Shown here piece by piece: positions 35,794 through 43,667 of a stretch of DNA of 64,000 nucleotides. Under the pieces are notes generated by a model. That model saw only the letters and a list, made by a program, of their open reading frames with translations. It had not been told where the DNA came from and did not search any database. The translations under genes and the position numbers were made by a program. Numbering within the stretch: the stretch's first letter is position 1; each line of letters opens with the position of its first letter. This DNA is from Gammaproteobacteria bacterium UBA5078 (GTDB taxonomy: Bacteria > Pseudomonadota > Gammaproteobacteria > Pseudomonadales > Pseudohongiellaceae). The stretch is taken from assembly GCA_002416505.1 (NCBI GenBank), contig DIAM01000002.1:33392-97391 (forward strand). The letters run 5' to 3'.

Positions 35794-35899
35794 TGTAGGA
35801 GCGCTTGCCCTCGTAAGGGGGGGCTGGCCCGCGAATTGCCAAAATTTTCTATATATCTAAATCAATCGCACCCATTTCGCGGGCCAGCCCGCTCCTACA
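35794..35899. repeat. REP-type inverted pair (REPIN-like)
   Basis: The right arm (35876-35899) reads, as reverse complement, TGTAGGAGCG then GGCTGGCCCGCGAA. The left side carries the same two blocks, TGTAGGAGCG at 35794-35803 and GGGCTGGCCCGCGAA at 35821-35835, with a 17-base block containing CCCTCGTAAGGG between them. About 40 AT-rich bases form the loop. The motif is the pseudomonad REP type. The surrounding gap 35636-35982 holds no gene I can see. Confidence 0.75.
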
Positions 35900-35982
35900 C
35901 CTCCGAGTGAGTGCAGCATCATTCCTTGCTTGAAGCATTCTTTAGGCGACCAAAGCTCTGCTTCGATTGATGATCAATCTCT

Positions 35983-36375
35983 CTAGGGCTGACTGCGCAT
36001 CTCCCAAAGATGATCTCGTTCCAATTCTCGGAACCCCGCGACTTGTGTTGGGTATAGGACTGGTGCGAGTAATTTCTCGGAGGCAGAGAGCACTTCACTG
36101 TCGTTTTGAAGTTTAGCGGATTTGTTGCCGAGGCTCGCAAGATAGCTCGCCTCCAAATCCCGCACCTGTCTCATGACAACGCGGAAGCTTGGTTCTTGTT
36201 CGCCGGATATACCAAGGGCATCGATGAGGGTTTGAATGCGGATTTCGTGCGCCACGGCCGGGTCGAGTGTGCTGGCATTGCCAATATGCGCAACGCCAAC
36301 ATCCTGCGCTGCGCTCAGGCTACAGAGCGCGCACAGTAGTGAAGTGATCAAGCACCTGCCTAAAAGTGCTTTCAT
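35983..36375 (-). CDS. Small secreted protein of unknown function
   Basis: 130 residues. The N-terminus is a convincing signal peptide (MKALLGRCLITSLLCALCSL, cut near SAAQ-D, residue 24). The mature part is predicted mostly helical, with HEIRIQTLIDALGISGEQEP and QVAGFRELERDHLWEMRSQP and no cysteines. I do not recognise the family. It is downstream of metG on the same strand, with 38 bases between. Confidence 0.6.
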   Translation of the reverse strand: MKALLGRCLITSLLCALCSLSAAQDVGVAHIGNASTLDPAVAHEIRIQTLIDALGISGEQEPSFRVVMRQVRDLEASYLASLGNKSAKLQNDSEVLSASEKLLAPVLYPTQVAGFRELERDHLWEMRSQP

Positions 36376-36413
36376 TAGAGTAGCTCCTGCTCCCTTTCTG
36401 TTTGAGAGCTTAA

Positions 36414-38519
36414 CTAGATTACTCGCATGCCCGGCTGCGCACCCGCGTCGGGTTCCAGCAGGAAGATATCCTTGCCGCCGGGGCCGGCCGCAAGCACCAT
36501 GCCTTCGGACATGCCGAACTTCATCTTACGCGGCGCGAGGTTCGCGACGAGCACGGTAAGCCGCCCTATTAGATCCGCTGGATCGTAGGCAGACTTGATG
36601 CCAGAGAAAACATTGCGCTGCAATGGCTCGCCCTTCTCGTCTAAACCGAGATCGAGGGTCAAGCGCAGTAATTTGTCCGCTCCTTCTACGTGTTCTGCAT
36701 TGACGATTTTCGCGATGCGCAGGTCTACCTTGGCGAAGTCTGGAAATTGTATCTCCTCGCAGATGGGCTCCTTACTCAGCGGCGTATCGACCTTCGCCTG
36801 CTCGACGCTAGGATGCGAGGCTGATTCGCCCCCTGCAACTGCCTGGCTGGCTTTAACGGTGTCCATCATCTCGGCTACCTTGTCGGGATCGACTCGAGTA
36901 ATAAGTGGAACGAAGGCCCCGATCTCATGATCGAGCAATAGGCTATCCACGCTATCCCACTGCAATGGGTCGATGGCGAGGAAATCCTCAACCTTCTGCG
37001 CCATAGCCGGGAGCACCGGCTTCAGATAGCTGATGATCAGGCGGAAAAGATTGATGCCGGTGCTGCAGATCGCCTGCACCTCGGGCGCCTGCTTGTCTGT
37101 CTTAGCAATGACCCATGGCGCCTTGTCGGCGATATACTGATTGGCCTTGTCCGCCAGCGTCATGATCAGGCGCATGGCCTTGCTGTACTCGCGGGCCTCG
37201 TACAGCGCCGCGATCTCGTCCTTCGCGGCCTGCACCTCTGCGACGAGTGCAGGCTCACTACACTGTGCGGCGAGCATGCCGTCGAAACCCTTGTTGATAA
37301 ACCCGGCACAGCGACTCGCGATGTTCACCACCTTGCCGACTAGGTCCGAGTTTACGCGCGCGACGAAATCGTCGAAGTTAAGGTCGAGGTCGTCGACCGC
37401 GCCACTGAGTTTCGCGGCGAAGTAATAACGCAGATATTCGGGGTCGAGATGGCTTAGATAGTCTTCGGCATTGATGAAGGTGCCGCGAGATTTCGACATC
37501 TTCTGCCCGTTGACGGTGACGAAGCCATGCACGAACACCGCGGTGGGCGTGCGATAACCGGCACTGCTGAGCACCGCGGGCCAGAACAGCGTATGGAAAT
37601 TGACGATGTCCTTGCCGATGAAATGGTATAGCTCGGTGTCTGTGCCCGGCCGCCAATAGTCATCGAACTTGTAGTCGGTCTTGGCGCACAGGGCCTCGAA
37701 GCTGGCCATATAGCCAATCGGGGCGTCGAGCCACACGTAGAAGTATTTGCCAGGCTCATCCGGAATCTCGAAACCGAAATACGGCGCGTCGCGGCTAATA
37801 TCCCATTCCTGTAGGCCGCCCTCTAACCACTCGCGCAGTTTATTCGCTACTGACTCCTGCAGGGTGCCACTACGGGTCCATGCCTTGAGCATGTCGGTGA
37901 ATTCGGGCAGCTTGAAGAAGAAGTGTTCGGAGTCTTTCTCTACCGGTGTGGCGCCGGAGAGTGTGGAGCGCGGGTCGATCAGGTCCGAGGGGCTATAGGT
38001 GGCATTGCAGTTCTCGCAATTGTCGCCGTACTGCTCCGGGGTCTTACACTTCGGGCAGGTCCCTTTAATAAACCGGTCGGCCAAGAATAGATTCTTCTCG
38101 GGGTCGAACAGCTGCGTAATGGTGCGCTTGCCAATATGGCCGTTAGCCTTCAGCGCCAGATAGATGGACTGCAACAGGCCCTCGTTCTCGGGCGAGTTGG
38201 TCGAGTGAAAGTGTGAGAAGCCAATGTCGAACTTGGCGTAGTCGCGCTCGTGCTCGGCCTGCACGCGGGCGATAAGCTCCTCGGGGGAAATGCCCTCGTT
38301 CTGTGCGCGCAGCATGATCGCCGTGCCGTGAGTATCGTCGGCGCAGACATAGGCGCAGTCTTCGCCCTTGAGGCGCTGGAAGCGCACCCAGACATCCGTC
38401 TGCACGGCCTCTAAAATATGGCCCAGATGAATGGGGCCATTGGCATAGGGGAGCGCCATGGTCACGAGGATGTGGCGTTGCTTTGCGGCGTCTTGCACTT
38501 GAGTCTCTTCCTTATTCAC
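36414..38519 (-). CDS. metG: Methionyl-tRNA synthetase
   Basis: 701 residues. Charges tRNA-Met. Class I signatures are HLGH in PYANGPIHLGHILEAVQTD (near 24-42) and KMSKS in GQKMSKSRGTFI (near 340). A four-cysteine zinc knuckle is present (GTCPKCKTPEQYGDNCENC, about 152-170). The C-terminal OB-fold tRNA-binding domain (about 590-701) has FAKVDLRIAKIVNAEHVEGA, so this is the long dimeric form. A low-complexity linker with KASQAVAGGESAS precedes it. Confidence 0.98.
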   Translation of the reverse strand: MNKEETQVQDAAKQRHILVTMALPYANGPIHLGHILEAVQTDVWVRFQRLKGEDCAYVCADDTHGTAIMLRAQNEGISPEELIARVQAEHERDYAKFDIGFSHFHSTNSPENEGLLQSIYLALKANGHIGKRTITQLFDPEKNLFLADRFIKGTCPKCKTPEQYGDNCENCNATYSPSDLIDPRSTLSGATPVEKDSEHFFFKLPEFTDMLKAWTRSGTLQESVANKLREWLEGGLQEWDISRDAPYFGFEIPDEPGKYFYVWLDAPIGYMASFEALCAKTDYKFDDYWRPGTDTELYHFIGKDIVNFHTLFWPAVLSSAGYRTPTAVFVHGFVTVNGQKMSKSRGTFINAEDYLSHLDPEYLRYYFAAKLSGAVDDLDLNFDDFVARVNSDLVGKVVNIASRCAGFINKGFDGMLAAQCSEPALVAEVQAAKDEIAALYEAREYSKAMRLIMTLADKANQYIADKAPWVIAKTDKQAPEVQAICSTGINLFRLIISYLKPVLPAMAQKVEDFLAIDPLQWDSVDSLLLDHEIGAFVPLITRVDPDKVAEMMDTVKASQAVAGGESASHPSVEQAKVDTPLSKEPICEEIQFPDFAKVDLRIAKIVNAEHVEGADKLLRLTLDLGLDEKGEPLQRNVFSGIKSAYDPADLIGRLTVLVANLAPRKMKFGMSEGMVLAAGPGGKDIFLLEPDAGAQPGMRVI

Positions 38520-38556
38520 TGTTGTTCTTTGGCCGCTGTGTGGCGGCCGGCCTAAA

Positions 38557-38736
38557 CTAGTCGACCTCGACCATCTCGAAGTCTTCCTTGCCTACTCCGC
38601 AATCGGGGCAGCACCAGTCTTCGGGGACATCTTCCCAGCGCGTACCCGCAGGGATGCCCTCGTCGGGCAGGCCCAATGCCTCGTCATACTGGAACTCACA
38701 CACCATGCATTGCCATTTCTTCACGTCATTCACCAT
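38557..38736 (-). CDS. Rubredoxin
   Basis: 59 residues. The one-iron redox protein has both iron-binding knuckles: WQCMVCEFQYDE (residues 8-19) and WCCPDCGVGKEDF (41-53), with the conserved core GIPAGTRWEDVPEDW between them. Rubredoxins deliver electrons to alkane hydroxylases or to oxygen and superoxide defence enzymes. No partner reductase or hydroxylase is adjacent. It lies between metG and the ModE-like gene. Start ATG 38736; the ribosome site is weak. Confidence 0.95.
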   Translation of the reverse strand: MVNDVKKWQCMVCEFQYDEALGLPDEGIPAGTRWEDVPEDWCCPDCGVGKEDFEMVEVD

Positions 38737-38856
38737 CGTTTACGGATAAAGTCTGCCCGCCTAAGCGAGCCCTGAGGGCGCAGATAATACTCTATGAGGC
38801 GTGGCAATTCAGCCCCAAGGACTGAAGAAGAGGTCGAAGTAGGGACAGTGCAGGCT

Positions 38857-39255
38857 CTAGTTGGACTCGTCGGGTGCTTTAGCGACGCCGGTCTTGGGCG
38901 CTAGAGGACTATTGCTGAGGAGTTTGTCTAGATGCCGCTGTGCCACTCGCTCGACGTCTTGCATCATCGCCTCATAGCCCTCTAAGACCTTCTGGCCCTC
39001 GACGGTCAACTGCGCGCCCCCGCCTGCACGCCCGCCGGTAGCGGTCTCGACCAAGGGGGCTAGGAAACAGCTATTCATGGTCTCGACTAAGAGCCAGGCG
39101 CGCCGATAGCTCATCTGCATCTCCCGCGCGGCACCGGAGATCGAGCCCGCCGCGCCGATTGCCGCGAGCAGTTGCATCTTGCCGGGGCCAAGCGCGATGT
39201 CCTCGCCCCGGGTGACACGCACTCGACACTGTACCTGCGGCTTCTGCTCGGCCAT
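38857..39255 (-). CDS. ModE-type winged-helix regulator, N-terminal domain only
   Basis: 132 residues. It has the DNA-binding half of ModE: KMQLLAAIGAAGSISGAARE and MQMSYRRAWLLVETMN (about 27-62), then the wing with GGRAGGGAQLTVEGQKVLEG (about 73-92). The C-terminal molybdate-binding (Mop) domain is lacking; the tail is short and polar. No mod or moa genes are beside it. It is 8 bases downstream of an MscS-type channel on the same strand, so co-transcription is likely. The mocA-like gene at 57800 is far away. Confidence 0.85.
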   Translation of the reverse strand: MAEQKPQVQCRVRVTRGEDIALGPGKMQLLAAIGAAGSISGAAREMQMSYRRAWLLVETMNSCFLAPLVETATGGRAGGGAQLTVEGQKVLEGYEAMMQDVERVAQRHLDKLLSNSPLAPKTGVAKAPDESN

Positions 39256-39263
39256 ACGCCCTC

Positions 39264-40580
39264 TTAATTGTCCAGCCGCGAGTCCTTCGCGGGCATATGC
39301 TTAATATTGAGGTCCCGCTGCGGGAACGGAATGGTGATGCCGGCCTCTTTGAACGCGCGCCAGATGGCGAGGTTGACGCTGGAGCGCACATTGCCGAAGC
39401 CACTCTCCGGGTCGCCAATCCAGACCCGCACCTCCAGATCGATGCCACTATCGCCAAAGCCCATGAGGCGGGCCAGGGGCTCGGGGTCGTGCAATACCCG
39501 CGGCGAGGCATAGGCGCATTGCGTCATGATCTCCATCGCCTGCTCGGGGTCGTCGTCGTAGCTGATCTGCACGGGGATCTTCAGGCGCACGTTGCGATCC
39601 ATATAGCTCCAATTGATCACCTCGGAGGTAATCAGGTTCTCATTGGGGATCAGTGTGTCGACACCCTCGCGGTTGCGCACCACGACATAGCGCGCCTTGA
39701 GCTCATGCACCCAGCCGAACTTGTCGCCCACGGTGATGACATCGCCGGGCTTGATCGAGCGATCCAGCACCAGAATGAAACCGCTGATGAAATTGGAGGC
39801 GATGCGCTGCAGGCCGAAGCCGAGGCCGACGCCGAGTGCGCCGCCGAAGATCGCCAGAGAGCTCAAGTCGATGCCGACCGCATTCAATGCCATCAGGAAG
39901 GCGATGGTAATCAGCAGGAAGCGGCTGAATTTGGAGACCCCCACCTGCATGCTGGGGGAGATATGCACCGAGCGGCGCAGATAGCGGTTGATGGCCTCGG
40001 ATAACCAGATGGCGAGCGTAAAAGCGACGCCCACGATCAACATCAGTTGCACCACGGAGAGCACGGAGATACGGGTCTCCCCGAGTTGCATCGCGATTCC
40101 GTCTAGCACCGCCAAGATCTGTGCTAACCAGCCCAGCAGATGCAGCATCACTAGGCCCCACACTATAAGCGCCAAGGCATGCTCGGAGGACTTCAGCAGC
40201 GGATTCACCGTGAAGGCCTTGCGCAGCACATACACGCTCAGGCGCACGACTCCCAGTGCCACCACGATGGGCACCGCCAAGTCTAGCAGTAGCACCGGCA
40301 TCGACTCACGCACGAGGATCGCACTGCCGCTTATCAACACCGCCAGCATCGAGACGGGGAATAATAGGCGCTGCGCGCTGCGCACCGCGAGGTGGCGCAG
40401 ACCCGTGCCGGCGCTGCGCTGTTCCAACACCACCTGCACGCGCCGATTGATGAGTGTCGCGACCCCGATGGCCAGCAGAATCACAATCACCTGCCACCAG
40501 AACTCGGCGGTCATAGCCTGAGCTAGGAAGGCGCGGATTTGGAGATTCAATTGTTCGATCATGCGTTGCTGCTCCAGCAA
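39264..40580 (-). CDS. MscS-family mechanosensitive channel
   Basis: 438 residues. The N-terminal half has about five membrane helices (from QVIVILLAIGVATLINRRVQ, about 29-48). The pore-lining helix and start of the MscS beta domain read GGALGVGLGFGLQRIASNFI (near 240-259), followed by LDRSIKPGDVITV, the strongest family signature. A C-terminal alpha/beta domain follows. Role: emergency release of solutes on osmotic downshock, or a specialised paralogue. Eight bases separate it from the ModE-like gene. Confidence 0.93.
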   Translation of the reverse strand: MLEQQRMIEQLNLQIRAFLAQAMTAEFWWQVIVILLAIGVATLINRRVQVVLEQRSAGTGLRHLAVRSAQRLLFPVSMLAVLISGSAILVRESMPVLLLDLAVPIVVALGVVRLSVYVLRKAFTVNPLLKSSEHALALIVWGLVMLHLLGWLAQILAVLDGIAMQLGETRISVLSVVQLMLIVGVAFTLAIWLSEAINRYLRRSVHISPSMQVGVSKFSRFLLITIAFLMALNAVGIDLSSLAIFGGALGVGLGFGLQRIASNFISGFILVLDRSIKPGDVITVGDKFGWVHELKARYVVVRNREGVDTLIPNENLITSEVINWSYMDRNVRLKIPVQISYDDDPEQAMEIMTQCAYASPRVLHDPEPLARLMGFGDSGIDLEVRVWIGDPESGFGNVRSSVNLAIWRAFKEAGITIPFPQRDLNIKHMPAKDSRLDN

Positions 40581-40734
40581 ATAAGGCGTTCGTTGAGCAT
40601 ACCCGATTCCCTCGCCCTGTCCCAGTAGCAGGCGCCGTGGTCATCGGCGCGCGGGGATTGCAAGGGTACAGCCGCAGCGACTCAACATGCTAGAATGCGC
40701 CCTTGCTTATCGCCTGACCGGAGTCGAGTCTGCA

Positions 40735-41454
40735 GTGAACGCCGCCCTTATCCCCCTCATAGACGCCCTTCTACCACAGACTCAATGTGGTAAATGCGGG
40801 CACGACGGCTGCCTGCCCTATGCGCAGGAGATCGCGATAGGCGGCGCCATCAACAAGTGCCCACCGGGTGGGAGTAGCACCATCGCCGCCTTGGCAGCGC
40901 TTCTGCACACGGACGCGCTGCCGCTGAACCCCAAGAACGGCATCGAGGCGCCTCGCACCGTGGCGTTTATCCGCGAAGACGAGTGCATCGGCTGCACCAA
41001 GTGCATTCAGGCCTGCCCGGTAGATGCGATACTCGGCGCCTCCAAGCGAATGCACACCGTCATCGTCAACGAGTGCACCGGCTGCGATCTCTGCGTGGCC
41101 CCCTGCCCCGTCGATTGCATCGACATGTTGCCACTGCCTATGGACGCCCCAGTAGCCAGGAACGACGCCGAGCGGCGCGCCCTGAGCGGCCACTGGCGCG
41201 ATCGCTACCACACCCGCACCCAGCGCCTGGAGAGGCTACAATACGCCAACATCGCGCGGCGCAGACTCGCCAGCGAATCCGCCGCACAGCTGATGAAGCA
41301 GCCACCGAGCAAGCCTATCGAGATGGGGGTATGGACGCCTCCCGCCGCAGCGCCCAGCACCCCGATCATGAGCCAAGAGAAGGCCCAGTCCGACATCGCC
41401 GCGGCGGTCGCCCGCGCCAAGGCGCGCAAGGCGGCATTGAGAAAGCCATCATGA
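40735..41454 (+). CDS. rnfB: Soluble RnfB-like ferredoxin paired with nth
   Basis: 239 residues from GTG 40735 (GGAG upstream); ATG 40687 is an in-frame alternative. It has the RnfB iron-sulfur domain (QTQCGKCGHDGCLPYAQEI) and two [4Fe-4S] motifs (CIGCTKCIQACPVDA and CTGCDLCVAPCPVDC). The N-terminal membrane helix of canonical RnfB is missing and the other rnf genes are absent. The C-terminus is an Ala/Lys-rich extension. The stop overlaps nth by 4 bases. The short RnfB-nth pair resembles the betaproteobacterial arrangement; it may supply electrons to the iron-sulfur cluster of Nth or another partner (inference). Confidence 0.85.
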   Translation: MNAALIPLIDALLPQTQCGKCGHDGCLPYAQEIAIGGAINKCPPGGSSTIAALAALLHTDALPLNPKNGIEAPRTVAFIREDECIGCTKCIQACPVDAILGASKRMHTVIVNECTGCDLCVAPCPVDCIDMLPLPMDAPVARNDAERRALSGHWRDRYHTRTQRLERLQYANIARRRLASESAAQLMKQPPSKPIEMGVWTPPAAAPSTPIMSQEKAQSDIAAAVARAKARKAALRKPS

Positions 41455-42086
41455 ACAAACTCACCCGCGCGGAGATGTTCCGCCGCCTCAAGGCCGAGAA
41501 CCCCGATCCCGTCACCGAACTAGAGTACAACTCGACCTTCGAGCTCTTGATCGCCGTGATACTCTCCGCCCAGGCTACCGATGTCGGCGTTAACAAAGCC
41601 ACCCGGCCCCTCTACGCAGTAGCGAACACCCCCGAGAAGATCTACGCACTCGGCGTGGACGGCCTCAAGTCCTATATCAAGACCATCGGCCTGTTCAATA
41701 CCAAGGCCGAGAACGTCATCAAGACCTGCGCCGCGCTGATCGCCAATCACAACTCCGAGGTCCCCGACGAGCGCGCAGCCCTCGAGGCCCTCCCGGGTGT
41801 CGGCCGCAAGACCGCCAATGTCGTGCTCAACACCGCCTTCCGCCAAGTGGCCATGGCGGTAGACACCCACATCTTCCGCGTCTCCAACCGCACCGGGCTA
41901 GCCCCCGGCAAGAACGTGTTGGAAGTAGAGCGCAAGCTCATCAAGAATGTGCCCAAGGAATATCTGTTAGACGCGCATCACTGGCTGATCCTACACGGCA
42001 GATATGTCTGCGTCGCCAGGAAGCCCAAATGCGGCTCCTGCCCAATAGAAGACCTGTGCGACTACAAATCCAAAACCGAAGACTAA
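41451..42086 (+). CDS. nth: Endonuclease III
   Basis: 211 residues from ATG 41451, overlapping the rnfB stop (ATGA). Nth excises oxidised pyrimidines. The helix-hairpin-helix reads LEALPGVGRKTANVVLNTAF (near 108-127) with catalytic Lys in GRKTA, and the catalytic Asp is in VDTHIFRVSNR. The [4Fe-4S] cluster ligands are at the end: C-x6-C-x2-C-x5-C within VCVARKPKCGSCPIEDLCDY. Longer upstream reading in this frame is an artefact of overlap with rnfB. Confidence 0.97.
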   Translation: MNKLTRAEMFRRLKAENPDPVTELEYNSTFELLIAVILSAQATDVGVNKATRPLYAVANTPEKIYALGVDGLKSYIKTIGLFNTKAENVIKTCAALIANHNSEVPDERAALEALPGVGRKTANVVLNTAFRQVAMAVDTHIFRVSNRTGLAPGKNVLEVERKLIKNVPKEYLLDAHHWLILHGRYVCVARKPKCGSCPIEDLCDYKSKTED

Positions 42087-42135
42087 ATTGCACCACCGTA
42101 CAAAACCTGCCGCAAACACAAAAGCAGCAATTCGA

Positions 42136-42235
42136 TGTGGGGCGAAGCGATGGTGGAGCGTCGCGCGCCATGGATGGTGCGCGCCGAGCCCACAGGGATG
42201 TGCTTGTAGCGTCTCCACCGGCGCTTTGCCCCGCA
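42136..42235. repeat. Structured intergenic repeat, copy D (divergent core, GGA hairpins on the plus strand)
   Basis: Arms 42136-42158 and 42213-42235 pair at 19 of 23 positions. The 54-base core (42159-42212) begins CGT, ends GCGT and keeps the CGAGCCC linker, but its hairpins are rebuilt: hairpin 1 has a GCGCGCCA/TGGTGCGC-type stem with TGGA loop, hairpin 2 is ACA-GGGA-TGT. Compared with copies A-C, stems changed while the GGA loops persisted. It is in the nth-argG gap, sense to nth. Confidence 0.75.
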
Positions 42236-42288
42236 GCGAAGTGCGGGATTCGGAGCGCATTATCGCCTGCTACGAAGTTCACTAACGC

Positions 42289-42321
42289 AAAAAAAACGCC
42301 CACAAATAAATTTGCAGGCGT
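42289..42321 (-). terminator. Intrinsic terminator of argG
   Basis: Read leftward, ACGCCTGCAAA pairs with TTTGTGGGCGT through nine Watson-Crick and two wobble pairs around a four-base loop, followed by a run of eight T. It lies 23 bases after the argG stop. Confidence 0.92.
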
Positions 42322-42344
42322 CTTTTCTAGCGAAGTACTAGGGC

Positions 42345-43565
42345 TTATTTAAACTTGCGCCCCTTACCAGCGGCAATGCGCATGCGCAGCGCGTTCAGCT
42401 TGATGAAGCCCGCCGCATCTTTCTGATCATAGGCTCCGGCATCGTCCTCGAAGGTCGCGATGTTCATGTCGAACAATGAATCGTCAGACTCACGGCCAAC
42501 CACTACCACATTGCCCTTGTACAACTTCAGACGCACCTTGCCGTTCACGTACAGCTGCGAGTAATCGATCAGCTGTTGCAACGCCAGACGCTCCGGTGAC
42601 CACCAGTAACCGTTATAGATCATCGACGCATAACGCGGCATCAGATCGTCTTTCAGGTGAGCCAATTCTCGGTCCAGCGTGATCGACTCGATCGCGCGGT
42701 GTGCCTTGAGCATCACCGTGCCGCCAGGCGTCTCGTAGCAGCCGCGTGACTTCATGCCCACATAGCGGTTCTCCACGATATCGGAACGACCGATCCCGTT
42801 ATCGCCCGCGATCTTGTTCAGCGTCGCGAGCACTGTCGCCGGCGACATCTTCTCGCCATCGATCGCCACGATATCGCCCTTGACATAGCCCAGCTCGATA
42901 TAGGTCGCCTTGTCCGGCGCATTCTCCGGAGAGACCGTCCACAGCCACATGTCCTCCTCTGGCTCCGCACCCGGATTCTCCAGCAGGTCGCCCTCGTAGG
43001 AGATGTGTAGCAGGTTCGCGTCCATCGAATAAGGCGACTTGGTGCCGCGCTTCTTATCGACCGCGATATTGCGCGACTCGCAATAGGCCATCAGCTTCTC
43101 GCGGGAGTTCAGGTCCCAATCGCGCCAGGGTGCGATCACCTTAACGCCAGGCTTGAGCGCATAGGCGCCAAGCTCGAAGCGCACCTGATCGTTGCCCTTG
43201 CCGGTTGCCCCGTGGGAGATGGCATCGGCGCCAGTGGCATCGGCGATCTCGACCAGACGCTTCGCGATCAAGGGACGGGCGATCGAGGTGCCCAGCAGGT
43301 ATTCACCCTCGTACAGGGTGTTGGCGCGGAACATCGGGTAGACGAAGTCGCGCACGAACTCTTCGCGCAGGTCTTCAATGAAGATTTCTTTGATCCCCAT
43401 TGCCTGTGCCTTCGCACGCGCTGGCTCCACCTCGCCACCTTGGCCTAGGTCGGCGGTAAAGGTAACGACCTCACAATCGTAGGTTTCACTCAGCCACTTC
43501 GCGATGACCGAAGTGTCCAGTCCGCCGGAATAGGCCAGCACGACTTTCTTGATGCCAGACATCAT
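42345..43565 (-). CDS. argG: Argininosuccinate synthase
   Basis: 406 residues. Joins citrulline and aspartate in arginine biosynthesis. The N-terminal PP-loop is KVVLAYSGGLDTSVIAKWL (residues 7-25). Further family motifs are SHGATGKGNDQVRFELG (near 117-133), APWRDWDLNSREKLMAYCES and YETPGGTVMLKAHRAIES. It forms part of an argG-motY-pyrC-rnt block also seen in pseudomonads, and argF lies at 47288. It ends in a strong terminator. Confidence 0.98.
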   Translation of the reverse strand: MMSGIKKVVLAYSGGLDTSVIAKWLSETYDCEVVTFTADLGQGGEVEPARAKAQAMGIKEIFIEDLREEFVRDFVYPMFRANTLYEGEYLLGTSIARPLIAKRLVEIADATGADAISHGATGKGNDQVRFELGAYALKPGVKVIAPWRDWDLNSREKLMAYCESRNIAVDKKRGTKSPYSMDANLLHISYEGDLLENPGAEPEEDMWLWTVSPENAPDKATYIELGYVKGDIVAIDGEKMSPATVLATLNKIAGDNGIGRSDIVENRYVGMKSRGCYETPGGTVMLKAHRAIESITLDRELAHLKDDLMPRYASMIYNGYWWSPERLALQQLIDYSQLYVNGKVRLKLYKGNVVVVGRESDDSLFDMNIATFEDDAGAYDQKDAAGFIKLNALRMRIAAGKGRKFK

Positions 43566-43667
43566 TGACTCCTTGCAATTTGCGCTTTCAAAAATGGGGA
43601 ATAAAAAAGAGGAGGCATTGTACAGGGATCGGGAAGGAAATTCGACGAGAACTAGCGTGCGGACCGA

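Noticed and set aside
39297..40004. 235-codon open frame on the plus strand
   Set aside because: Antisense to the MscS gene, with His/Asp/Ala-rich composition typical of shadow frames in GC-rich DNA.
40983..41450. Extended N-terminus for nth
   Set aside because: It overlaps the rnfB iron-sulfur motifs in another frame; nth starts at 41451 with an ATGA overlap.
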